From Opisthocomus hoazin (lineage: Eukaryota > Chordata > Aves > Opisthocomiformes > Opisthocomidae), in NCBI RefSeq assembly GCF_030867145.1, contig NC_134441.1:248001-312000 (forward strand): DNA of 64,000 nt, read 5' to 3'. Below are positions 54,901-64,000 of this stretch, piece after piece (positions within the stretch are counted from its first letter, which is position 1; every line of letters starts with the position of its first letter). The notes beneath the pieces were generated by a model. That model made no database searches and was not told where the DNA came from. It saw only the letters and a program-made list of their open reading frames with translations. The position numbers and the translations under genes were made by a program.

Positions 54901-56766
54901 AACCAGTCCTCTGTGTCGCTGGCACTGCCTCGAAACATCCTGATTAATAGACTGGACTGCTATTTCTGCATTTTCAGCTTCCACCAAAAGAGGATCCCAA
55001 CCACAGTTGGTATCTCATCCTTGCTTGAATTAGCTAGTGCAGTAGGCCAGATGCTTCATGGAACTTTGATTTGCATTATGATTATACAGTACTGTGCTCC
55101 AAAAGAGCACCTGCATTGCTTTGAAAGGATGAGTCAATAAAATCTAACATACTTTCAGTCATTAATCTGATTACACAGACTGCCTGATGCCTTAATGCCT
55201 TATTGGCATGGCTTGCCACTTCAGCGTGTGACTGGGAAAGCGAAAGCCGAGCTGGACACCCCGTGGTAATGAACTAAAAGACACCTGCCCTAAGCCCCTG
55301 GCCAAGGGACACTGACCTCGCTGACCGCACAGCCCCGAGAGGTCCCAGCCCTGCTGGGGACAGAGCCCGAGCAGCTCCTTCCCAGACAGACCTTGCATGG
55401 GCTCCACTGAAACATCATGGTTTTGGAATGGGCACACGGCTTACCCTCAGTTCACCCAGGGAAACGGGGAACTCCAAACCCTTTAGGAAGGCTCCACACA
55501 GCAATGCTGCCTGGCAGCCCAGGAATTAATTGCACGCTGAGGCGTAACCAAAGAAATCCCCCACACTAGCACATCAACAAAACGGCACGGGGAAGGGCAA
55601 GCCTTAAAAGCTGCTGAAGTGTCTGCTCTGAAATGCTCAGTTTGCGCAGTCTTGAAGACAGCAGCTGTGAGGCCAAATGGTTTCACTCAGAGTTAGCACG
55701 AGGTTTTCTGAAGACATCACATCGTGGCACTACTACAGCTCTCAAGTGCGTGCTGCAACACTGAACTCCAGCAACGGCTGACTTCAAGAGACAGTCTGCC
55801 AAGAGCACTGTTCTTCCCTAAAACTATTCATCTAAGGCCAGTTCAGACGCCCATTTTGGTGTTACAGTTTGTTGATTTTGCCTGATAAGCAGAACAGCAC
55901 ATTCTCCAAGTGTTCTGAGTCAGAATGTTACAGAAACCTGAGTCACGGAGTTTGCAGTTCTTCCACAATAATGTGAAAACATCTGTTATAAAAGACAGGT
56001 CATGAAATTCACATCAAATTTAATAGAGGCAAGTTAAAATGCATCATTCCTGAGAACAGGCTTTTGGAAGGGAATTCTGCCTTTACAGAACACGCGTCTA
56101 TAGGAAGCAGGGAAGAGGGCACGCCAAACCCCCACACCCCCACTTTTTAAAACAGGTCCTGATTATCCCCACAGATATCCTCCCAAACCTTTTTAGCATT
56201 TTACCTAGAAGAATTCCAGGACACCAAAGCTTCTGTGAGCGCTAAATGTCGCCCATCAACCACATATTCCTCCATGCCTAGCTCTGCTCTAAAGCACGGA
56301 TCCAAAGGCCGTCGTCAGAACAGCAGCCCCAAACAAACAGCTCTGTGAGGCCTCAACACAAGTCACAGCTACCGGTCGTGGCTGAATGGCATTACCGCTG
56401 CCCACCCCGCGTATCCCCGGTGCCGCTGGCCCTCCTGATCCCCCGCACGCTGGCGGGACGAGCCCCAGGCTGACTCACGCTACGCTGAGTTGAGCTGCAA
56501 AGAGCAGAGCGGGGCTCCCGCAGGCTGCAGCCCCATGCGGTGGTCTGCAACTCCACCAGCCGGGCGGTCCCCGAGGCCCCGTGCCCGCCGCCCCACTCAC
56601 CTTCTTTGCTCTGGGCGTCGGTGATCTGCAGGTCGCAGTTGGATGCCTTCAGCTGCTCGCGGCCCATGATCTGGCGCTTGAGGTCATGCAGGGAGATGTG
56701 GAGGCCGTGGAAGCTGATGGTATCAAAGTCCAGTTTGGCAGAGAACTTGTAGTGCACGCCAGGCAT
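36941..56766 (-). CDS. RBBP6-like RING E3 ligase, compact 580-aa form, 14 exons
   Basis: RBBP6 is a nuclear ubiquitin ligase tied to p53/Rb regulation and mRNA 3' processing. Exons (minus): 56766-56601, 51182-51083, 50291-50255, 45835-45791, 43693-43605, 43487-43391, 42197-42058, 41146-40974, 40224-40121, 39675-39560, 38927-38831, 38751-38673, 38580-38523, 37382-36941. All have AG acceptors and GT donors, and phases join without a stop (1743 nt). Order: DWNN ubiquitin-like domain (1-76, [16 protein letters not shown]), zinc knuckle (161-174, second Cys replaced by Tyr164), RING (C259, C262, C274, C275, C280, C283, C296, C299 all present), poly-Gln (337-342), SR-rich tail (about 435-510) ending shortly after DLKAYCG. 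Human RBBP6 has 1792 residues; here the Pro-rich middle and the entire Rb/p53-binding C-terminus are absent. The start at 56766 fits the family; an in-frame ATG lies upstream at 56841. It is probably a paralogue rather than the main RBBP6. Confidence 0.9.
43027..43373 (+). mobile_element. ERV solo LTR with perfect 6-bp target-site duplication
   Basis: Begins TGTGGGATTT and ends CACCGCAACA. It is flanked by GTCCCC at 43021-43026 and 43374-43379. It contains TATA-like TATATAAT near 43218, two AATAAA (43302-43307 and 43319-43324) and an internal partial duplication (TCTATGAATAGT in two copies about 67 bases apart). A 6-bp duplication is usual for class II/alpha-like elements. It lies antisense in intron 6 of the RBBP6-like gene, next to the donor of exon 6. 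Confidence 0.88.
44440..44770 (+). mobile_element. CR1 LINE 3' end
   Basis: Starts with the TTCAAATATCTGAAGGGTGG region, runs through the GAAGAACTTCTTCCCTCCG block and ends ATTCTGTGATTCTGTGATTC. It lies in intron 4 of the RBBP6-like gene, antisense to it. Confidence 0.92.
48700..48795 (+). mobile_element. Ancient MIR-type SINE fragment
   Basis: TTACTCAAAGTCACA, then GAGGCACTGATG, then GGAATTTGAACCCA and CAGAAGTCAGG follow the order of the MIR core (ACTTGCCCAAGGTCACA, GTGGCAGAG, GGGATTCGAACCCA). It is strongly diverged, as expected. It lies in intron 3 of the RBBP6-like gene. Confidence 0.55.
51799..52447 (-). mobile_element. ERVL-like solo LTR, ~650 bp
   Basis: On the minus strand it starts TGTCCTGGTTTTAGCTTGG with ATAGAGTTAATCTTC and ends CGTTAAACCCCAACA, the ends of a common avian LTR. 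The minus strand also carries TTATTAAACTGTCTTTATC near the distal end. It lies in intron 1 of the RBBP6-like gene, in the same sense as the gene. GAAAC at 51794-51798 recurs at 52453-52457, five bases beyond the expected edge, so a clean target-site duplication is not proven. Confidence 0.8.
52881..53820 (+). repeat. 60-bp direct repeat pair 880 bp apart
   Basis: 52881-52940 and 53761-53820 both read GCTGGATA..., then TAAAGCACTGTCAGCAGCC and GTAATCTGCC, with only a handful of mismatches. Similarity fades on both sides. It is in intron 1 of the RBBP6-like gene; origin unknown (old duplication or unrecognised repeat). Confidence 0.75.
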
Positions 56767-56769
56767 GGC

Positions 56770-57100
56770 TGGGGCCAGGCGGTGCCTGCTCCGCGACGGC
56801 GTCTGCTGGTGGGCGGGAGGACGATGGGGAGAGGCCTCCACGGCCCCGGCTCAGCCTTGGCTCCCTCTCGTGCACCCAGCGCTGCCAGGCACGACCGCTG
56901 GCGATGGCACCAACAGAACCCCTGCCTCAGGGTTCCAGTGAGGGGTTTCCCGGCCGACAGCCGCAAGCACGTCACTGTGCACGCAATGGCACACGGCAAC
57001 CACCCCCCGCGCCTCATGTGACCCAGCACATTGTGACAAAAGGCCCCGTCACGCGGGCGGGGAGTCCCGCCCTCTTCCTCCTAACACCTCTGAGAGCCAT
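56770..57100 (-). promoter_or_regulatory. Probable 5' region of the RBBP6-like gene
   Basis: Moderately GC-rich sequence immediately upstream of the first coding exon. No TATA or strong site cluster is evident. GC content falls again beyond 57.1 kb. Confidence 0.35.
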
Positions 57101-60100
57101 ATTACCTAAATATAATAAAAAAGGCTTGTTGTAGTCTGGCAGGGCTAACGAGGGAGCTTCCATGACTGCTGGGTTTACATCTTTCAATGCCTTTTGGGCT
57201 GCCAGAGTCCGGAAACCCTCCGCATTTCCTCTTTAACCAAGGGATAGAGGTTTTTGCTCTTTGTGTCTGTTTGTTTCTCCTGTTAATGGGGATTTGGAAG
57301 CCTAGGTTTTCACATGGTAGCCTGGCTTATAAGCCTGTGGCGGAATACGGATTATACGTATTCATTCCAGAAGTCGGCCATAGCCACAGTCCAAACTCCA
57401 GCAGCAGAGGCAAACAAGCCTGGCTGTTGGATATGCACCAAAGCCCACCCTCTACCAGAAACCACCTCTCCTTGCTATCTGTCCCCTTAAAGTCTCAGTG
57501 GGACCAGGACAGGTACTGCATTATGAATCTTCACTGAAGAAAGCAAGCATACCGCCCTTATGCCAGGAGGGGTTTGTCTGTAGTCTGAAAGGAGACACCT
57601 GCATTTGCCTGGAAAGCCAACCTATGGACCAGCTTACCCGCTCTGCAGGGCTGCGAATTGCAAATGCCAACAGACCCTTAAAATTAATAGAATGGATGGA
57701 AAGGTACAGTTCTGGTCTTAGGAGCACACAGATGAAAAGGGGAATCTTATGCCTGGCATGTTCCACAGATCTGTTCCTACGCCTAACGGCAACGGGTACT
57801 CCTCCACAGATTTTTCCAAAACCTTGCTATGCCCCAGATCCACTGAACGTGGAAGGGAGATGCTCCAGAAGCCCTTACACAAAACCTATTGTGATAAGCC
57901 ATCTCGCCGTCGATTTCTTCCTGGATGGAGTTTATCAGGCCCTGCCGACCCTGAGACAACGTGGTTATTCACAGACAGATTAACTTGGTACTCTGCAAGA
58001 GTCCATACCCAAACTCGAGACACCAAGGCCTTAGTCAGTGTGCAGGTACAGTACTAACCCAGACACGAACCCCAGCGTGTCACTTCATCCCAAGTGCCAC
58101 ATTCACCGCACCTTCTTCCATCGCCTCGCGCCGATGAATTGTTTTCCAGGCTCTTCCATCCCGTCGCAGCTCAGGTAGCTGCACTCTGGCTCAGGGCTGA
58201 CTGGGGAACTTCTCAGTGCTTGAACTTTGCTTCGGACTTGGTACGAGCACGAGACTTCACCCCTTTGGCTTGGCCCCCAGCAGAAGGCAGGCAGGCTGCA
58301 GGTCTGCAAGAGGTTGGATAGAACTGAGCTTGTACACCTACCAGAGATTAAAAACCAATCAAAGGAAAAGCCCAGAGACACTGCGTTAGAGAGTGGCAGA
58401 AAGAAACATCGTGGCTGGTCACTGTTTACGACACAGGGTTTGGAAGTCAGGAGACTGGAGCTCCCAGCAGACTCCACTGTTTGAATGGAAACACCCCTGA
58501 GCTTTTGATCCGGACAGAAATATCACAGACTGCCCCCATCTCAACTTTGCAGTTGCCTGAAGCTTTTGGTTGTCTATGCCCAGTTCTCTTCCACGCTAAC
58601 AGAGTATGTTTAACCTGCAAAACAGCACTACAAACAGGCAGCCAAACGCCTCTTCTCTCCAAGATGTGAAAAGTGCAGGTAAAGACAGCACAGGTACCAT
58701 GACCAGTCTTCTGGTCTGAGTCAGGTTTTAAAAAGCAAAGTCTTCTGCACCTCTGTTTTCCAGCTGCTGCCAACAGCTGCAGAAAGGGTCTGGTGCTGAT
58801 CAGCTGGAGGATCGATGCTCACTGCCAAACTCCAGAAGAGGACATTACACCTCAGGCTGCAGACTCTGAGCCCAGCCTGAAGGACTGAGTGACCTGTCTC
58901 TGGCCATCGGGCTGACTGCAGCATTGCACATGCCCTGGCTTCTCAAGCTCTTCCCCAGCAGTCCCCTCCTGGCCACTCTGCTACAGGCTGCCATAGGGTC
59001 TCAGGGACCCATATTCAGGACCCACTCTGGCATCTCCCATCAAGAACGTTACTGAGATGCTCTCCCAGCACACTGTGCTCCTCTCACCTCTTCTGGTCTC
59101 TCTGCATTGTCCGTTTCTGATCTCCTGCCACAGGTTCTGACCTTCCCTCAGATTCACACTGCTCATAACAGTCCCTCGCTTCAAGGAAGTCAACAAAATG
59201 ACCACATTCTCCAGGTCCTTGTCTCTCATGGGAACTTCAGTCGGACAGCCAATACAGAAAATGGCAGTGTGATCACAAAAGCATCAAGGCTTGCCCCAGA
59301 GGTAGGCAGGGTGAGATTTTCTGGTGTTCTGCAGGGAAGCACAGCACAAAGAAACCTGGTGAGGTTTAAGCATTTACAACTTTACTGGGCTTTAACAGGC
59401 TTCTGCTGCCTTCTGCAGACCTCTTGGCTGTTAACACGCCAAACTTCCCAGCCCCCTAGGATGTGAGATGGCTTGTTTTGGCTTGGACTAGGCTATCAGT
59501 TAACACCTGCACTGCTGAACCCTCGCTGACCTGAGTGTGCTCCTCACAGCTCTGTCCCCTGCACCCTGTGGGAAGGGAGGCTCAGAGTAAACAGTGCTGC
59601 ACAGATACAGGCTGATGGCAGCACAATGGGAATATATATGTGAGATTGGTGGGGAAAAGGTCGAGTATCGACACTGGGAAACATGATGCCAGTTCAGTGT
59701 CTGCAGCAGGATCCAGGCAGCTGCAGAACTTAGCAGTGACTCTCTTTGGAGACCATAAGGCAACGGGGACCCTCACTCCCACAACTGGCCCTCAATGACA
59801 TCCCACTTCTCATATCCCTGCTCTCCCTTTCCCCTCCAGCTTTCCAGACTGTGGGAGTTGTCCTCTAAGGGTAAGACAAGAGAAAGTGCCCCTTGCTGAA
59901 CCGCCACCATTTCCCCCACTGGAACCACCCCAGGTCTGCACACAAGGACATCGGGCAGTGGCAGCAGTTCACTCCCGTTCTGCTCCCTCCATACCCCTTT
60001 GACCACTTGAATGAAGTCTGCTCCCGGGATCTTCCTCCTGCCCACAACAGCCTCCCTAAAGAACTCGACTATCGGCCACTTCTGTTTGCACAGGAGGTTA

Positions 60101-61150
60101 TGCATCACGATGAGATCCTGAGGTGCACAAAGAAGGGGGAGCCGTCCTTCCCCTAGGGCCATAGGTCCTCTCTGGTGGTGAACACTGGAAAAGATCAGAA
60201 AACACCCTGAGAGCACCCATACCCACAGTCACTGTGCCAGCAGGTGTGACACCATCTGGGGTAAAGCAGCGCAACTCTACTGACCTGCTCTTCTCTCTCC
60301 TGTCTTCCCTTTCTTCTGAGGGTTTCCGTCAGCAGGGTTTGCTCCTGAGTTCCTGCAGATGTAACCAGAAACCCTTCTGTTACGGCCTAGGAAATAACTC
60401 ACCCAGCAGCTATTTTTCAGAAAGGGCTACGGTTACTTGTCTGACACCAGCAATGCCCAGACAGAGCTTCTGATGCACCTCCTGAGCACAGGGATGCAGA
60501 CAAGGGGCTGCTAACACTTAGAGTAACCCACATCATTTAAGAACACACAACAGGGACTTGAATGTGAAAATGAGCACAAAGGCAGGCGTCTTCTCACAAT
60601 CACTACCTCTTTGTTTTTCATGTCCATATTTTCCTCACCATGAGGAGGAAACACAGACTCTGCAGGCCCTGCAGTCAAATACCGTTCTGGGGGACAGGCG
60701 AGAGAAGAAAGCAGAGAGACCTGAACAGGGAATTTTCAAATGGATGATGAATCAAGTAGAAGCAATGGCAAAGTGTAGTACCAATTTACAGAAATTTAAA
60801 CTTGACGGAACTGAGTAGTAGAAGTGAGTATTACAGAGAAGTAGAGGGCAGCACTGCAATCAGAAGGGTAAGCAACGCAGACAGCTCTAACCGCAGTTTT
60901 TCACCTGATTGCCTTAAACAAAACAGGCTTGAGATCCCCATTGCTCATTTCACCCTGGAACAGTCTCATTCCTCCTCTGACAGCCACTGTGCACCTGGCT
61001 GAGGACTGACACAATCCACACAAGGAGTAACCAAAGCTAAACACCGTACTTTCCTGGGTGAAATCTCACTGTTATTGCAGGAACCAGGAAGTAAAAAATC
61101 CCTGACAGGCTGACTGGAGCATCCCGGCTGTTATAAATCCACCCACCCTC
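57100..61150. other. Long intergenic stretch without a recognised gene
   Basis: The longest frame is 57498-57983 (+, 161 codons), with an overlapping frame to 58057. I see no family motif and no codon bias argument for either; they could be remnants of a mobile element. No LTR ends, CR1 tails or exon pairs were found. Confidence 0.3.
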
Positions 61151-61554
61151 GGTACCCCCATTTCCCAAGAGCTGGCAGCACAGCTTGGGTGGGGGGAAAG
61201 GCACAAATCAGACCTCGGGGCCGAGACTCAGGCACAAACATCTGCCAAGGGAGCCGCATCCAGCCAGGAGCGCTCCCCACTGGCTTCTCTGACAGCTCAG
61301 CCCTGGGGCGTGCTCCCACCAGGAGGGAGAAACCACTCCCATGTCTGGAAATCCCCGTTTATGACAGGCTGTCAGCAGAGAGGGGTGCTCCACGAGCACG
61401 AGCCCCACACGACAGCCTGGGGACAGCAGAGGCCCCGGTCTGTCACCACCAGCTGAGCCCTGGGGCGCAGGGCTGGGAACGGGGCCACGGCCGGGCCTGG
61501 GGGGAGAAGGGCTCCAGCTCCCTCCCCCGGCCCCTCCGCACGGGGAGATCCCTG

Positions 61555-61557
<3 letters not shown>

Positions 61558-61598
<41 letters not shown>
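61558..61598 (+). repeat. CTG trinucleotide repeat, 13-14 units
   Basis: Uninterrupted CTG from 61558 to 61598. In an open frame on the plus strand it would read poly-Leu, and on the minus strand poly-Ser or poly-Ala, but no gene model supports translation. Confidence 0.9.
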
Positions 61599-61600
<2 letters not shown>

Positions 61601-61740
61601 CCCAGCCCGGCCCTGCCCCAGCCCTGCTCTCCCTCGCCCCGGCTGCCCCCCCCCCCCCATCTCTCACCTCTTTCTCCTCAGGCCCCTCGGCCTCTGCCCC
61701 CCCCCCCCCGGCCCTGCCCCAGCCCGGCTGGGACTGACAG

Positions 61741-62009
61741 ACCGCCTCCGGCTCCACTGATTGGCTCAGCTGTGGCTGGTGGGCGGGCACAGACAGCCCG
61801 GGCCTCTCCTCACAGCTCCGCTGATTGGCTCAGCCATGGCCAGTGGGCGGGCAAAGGCAGCCCCAGGCCTGTCCTCACAGCTCCGCTGATTGGCTCAGCC
61901 ATGGCTAGTGGGCGGGCACAGGCAGTCCGGGCCTGTCCTCACAGCTCCGCTGATTGGCTCAGCTGTGGCCAGTGGGCAGGCACAGGCGGCCCGGGCCTCT
62001 CCTCCCAGC
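61741..62009 (+). promoter_or_regulatory. ~64-bp x 4 tandem repeat, each with an inverted CCAAT box and a GC box
   Basis: ATTGGCTCAGC begins at 61760, 61824, 61889 and 61953 (spacing 64, 65, 64). Each is followed about 15 bases later by AGTGGGCGGGC or a variant (the fourth is GGGCAGG). The repeats lie just upstream of a GC-rich block and a short open start (ATG at 62507, donor GTGAGT at 62532), so they may drive a plus-strand gene whose body I cannot trace. Confidence 0.6.
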
Positions 62010-62654
62010 CCTGTCAGGGATTTCTGGTTTCCTGCCCACACCTTCCCTTTTCCCCAGAGTTTTCTCTCCCCCCCCCCCCCCCGCCCCCCTCTCTCGCAGG
62101 CCATGGTGAGCTGACTCTGCACAGACCGTCCCGTGGGTGGCACGGGCTGTGAGCACAGGCTGGTCGGTGCCTCAGAGCTGCGGGCTGAGCTGTGCTGCCG
62201 CTGGAGGCCGGGTGGGTGTGGGCCGCGGGCAGAGGTGCTTTTTGCCGGTCGTTATTGCTGTGGGGGCCTGTGGCAGCGGTGGGAAGGTCGTCAGCCTGCA
62301 GCTCTGCAGCAGCTGAAGCTGCCTTGAAGGATTTGTAATGGCAGGTGCTGCTCTGGGTGTTTTGTTTTCAGTAATGGTGTCACTGAGTTGGAATTGTGTC
62401 TGTGTGATCAGGTGCTGGGGATCTTCTGGTGCTGCTCTGCTGTTTCTGGAGCACGACCTGAGAGCCTTTGTCACCCAGAGCTTTCCTGTCTGTGCCCAGA
62501 GGAGCGATGGCCATGGCGCTGAATGACTCCCGTGAGTAACGGCTTCCCCAGTAGGCTTGGGGTTAGCGAATGCCCATGGACAAACAAATGCAGAATGTGT
62601 TTCCTCCAAGGATTTTGATGTGCTGCCACTCTAGAGTGAATCTGAAGATGTTTT

Positions 62655-62900
62655 GACCTCCTTCTCCTCCTCTTTCTCTTCTCTGTTCTTCCTTCTCCTC
62701 CTCTTTCTCTTCTCTGTTCTTCCTTCTGCTTTTCCTCCTCCTGCTCCTCCTCCTCTGGTTCTTCATCATCCTCTTCCTCTTTCTCCTGTTCTTCCACATC
62801 CTGCTACTTCTCCTGTTCTTCTTTGCCTTGTTTTTCCTCCTCTTTCTCTCATTCCTCCTTTTTCTCCTGTTCCTCTTCCCTCCTCCTCTGCCTTCCTCTT
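62655..62900 (+). repeat. Long pyrimidine tract
   Basis: About 250 bases of nearly pure C/T (CTCCTCCTCTTTCTCTTCTC and variants), including a directly repeated block of about 43 bases (near 62660 and 62703). On the minus strand it is a purine tract, giving long Lys/Glu/Arg frames that are not genes. Confidence 0.85.
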
Positions 62901-63197
62901 CCTCCGTCTCATTCCCACGCATCCTGTCGCTGGATCCCCAGGAGAAGAGTTCAGCACCTCCCTCTGCACATCCTCTCCTCGGGAAGCTGTGGAGAGTGGT
63001 GAGGTGGCCCCTCAGGCTCTTTTTCTCCAAACCAGACTATTGCAGTGCACTCAGCTGCCCAGCATCCATCTGCCGAGCATCTGCCCATGCCGGGCCCTTT
63101 CTCCACAGAGGAGAAGCAATGCTGGTGGCACCAAGGCTGGCTGGAGGGCAGCAGCACGGGCACCTCTCCCTGGCTTTTCCCCACCGGGCAGCCTGCT

Positions 63198-63260
63198 GCG
63201 TGTGCTGGTGCCTGGTGTTGTCCCTCCCCAGGGGCAGGACTCTGCGCTTCCTGGGCTGCA
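63198..63260 (-). mobile_element. Short CR1 fragment
   Basis: GCTGGTGCCTGGTGTTGTCC followed by CTCCCCAGGGGCAGGACTC matches the CR1 segment at 27176-27230 in the same orientation. It has no 3' end. Confidence 0.55.
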
Positions 63261-63719
63261 CTTGTTGGGGCTCTGTTGGGGCAGGGTGTGACCCTGGGCT
63301 GGTGCAGAGAGCAGCACCACGTCATGACTCCGTGCAGGAGCTGGGGTTTGGGTGCCACTGTCGCGAGGCTGCACCCAGCAGTGCAGGCTGGTTGGGGAGC
63401 AGTGCCCCGAGATGTGGGGGCAGAGGGTGTGGGGAAGAGGGGGATGGGCTGGGTGGTGAGCGATGAGGCACGGGCTGGCCCTGGAGACCCCTGGGCTGGA
63501 GACACTGGCCCAGGGACCAGCTGAGAGCTGCAGGCCCGGAGCTGGGCAGCATTTGCCTTGGGAGAGAACAACAAAACACTGCCTGGCACACAGAGAAGGA
63601 CCCCTCAGTATTCACATCCCACCCCTCCCTGTAAAAGAAAGCTAAAAAGGGTGAAGACAGCAATGCCATCTGCACTGTTGGTAACACTGAGGCTTTTTCT
63701 GTCGTTTTAATGAAATTTT

Positions 63720-63725
63720 TTTATT
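63720..63725 (-). terminator. Polyadenylation signal (AATAAA)
   Basis: AATAAA on the minus strand, 143 bases downstream of the TGA of the terminal exon at 63868. This supports a real 3' end. Confidence 0.55.
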
Positions 63726-63867
63726 CGGATAATTGCATCTGGGGGGCTGGGAGCCCTTGAGGGCCAGCGCGTGCCGCAGCTGATGGCCCAGTCCCGGTTT
63801 GGTCGTCTGGTGAGGGCCCCTCCAGTGTCCCTGGTGTGGTGCTGGCCTCTTGTTGGCTGGAGAGTCC

Positions 63868-64000
63868 TCAGAGCTGCTGGTGCTCATCTTTCAGGGTGGC
63901 CGTGGCCCCCCAGGAGAGTTCCCTGTCCCGGTTGGAAGTGGAGAGCCTGGGCACAGCCTCCCTGGACTCCTCCTGGGGCTCTTCTTGCTCCGTGGGGATG
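63868..64000 (-). CDS. C-terminal coding end of an unrecognised minus-strand gene (partial)
   Basis: One frame is open from the window edge to TGA at 63868-63870. It gives a hydrophilic, Glu/Arg-rich end (EQEEPQEESREAVPRLS near the edge, TLKDEHQQL at the end). A polyadenylation signal follows. I do not recognise the protein. The rest of the gene lies beyond the right edge. Confidence 0.45.
   Translation of the reverse strand, partial: IPTEQEEPQEESREAVPRLSTSNRDRELSWGATATLKDEHQQL

Noticed and set aside
57498-58057. Possible retroviral pol or env remnant
   Set aside because: I looked for reverse-transcriptase, RNase H and envelope motifs in both overlapping frames and found none that hold up.
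62471-63030. Lys/Glu/Arg-rich minus-strand frames of 108-155 codons
   Set aside because: Direct translation of the purine strand of the pyrimidine tract; no gene context.

Overview
This is vertebrate nuclear DNA, almost certainly from a bird. The evidence is many CR1 LINE tails with the typical octamer-like 3' ends, avian-type endogenous retrovirus (ERV) solo LTRs, small GT-AG exons with very short introns inside GC-rich sequence, and diverged copies of familiar vertebrate genes. Alternating CpG-island-rich blocks (about 1-7.3 kb, 12.9-28.7 kb, 61-64 kb) and AT-richer intronic or intergenic blocks fit a gene-dense microchromosome. That placement is inference.

Layout. 1-61 bp is the 3' end of an LTR. 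About 1.4-2.4 kb holds the end of a Pro/Ser-rich plus-strand gene I do not recognise, with an internal ~327-bp tandem duplication. 5.4-7.2 kb has a candidate minus-strand exon beside a CpG island. 8.2-11.7 kb carries two exons of a PHAX-like (phosphorylated adaptor for snRNA export) copy with frame lesions. A CpG island (12.9-13.6 kb) and a 1.65-kb CR1 follow. 18.2-26.0 kb (minus) is a complete 13-coding-exon MAP-kinase-interacting kinase gene of the MNK2/MKNK2 type. It has DFG where MNKs have DFD, and a one-base frame break in the last exon. Its promoter region (26.1-26.9 kb) has CCAAT, NRF1-like and CRE sites. 27-30 kb is repeat-rich: two CR1 pieces, a minisatellite made from a CR1 tail, and a ~586-bp purine-biased tandem duplication. 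30.3-30.7 kb is an LTR.

31-34.4 kb has three phase-0 exon candidates of an unknown minus-strand gene. Between them lies a 60-bp x 5 tandem array that repeats a ZNF143-like plus YY1-like site pair. 34.9-35.8 kb (plus) has exons of a TAGAP-type RhoGAP gene. 36.9-56.8 kb (minus) is a complete 14-exon RBBP6-like gene of 580 codons: DWNN ubiquitin-like domain, a damaged zinc knuckle, an intact RING and an SR tail. Its introns contain two solo LTRs, a CR1 and a MIR. The last 3 kb has a CTG repeat, a four-copy CCAAT/GC-box tandem repeat, a long pyrimidine tract and the terminal exon of another minus-strand gene.

The genes do not form an operon or a single pathway. MNK2 (translation-factor kinase), PHAX (snRNA export), RBBP6 (ubiquitin ligase/RNA 3' processing) and a RhoGAP are unrelated by known function. 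What they share is that each looks like a diverged or shortened copy of a conserved gene. Identities come from reading translated exons by eye. No database search was possible.
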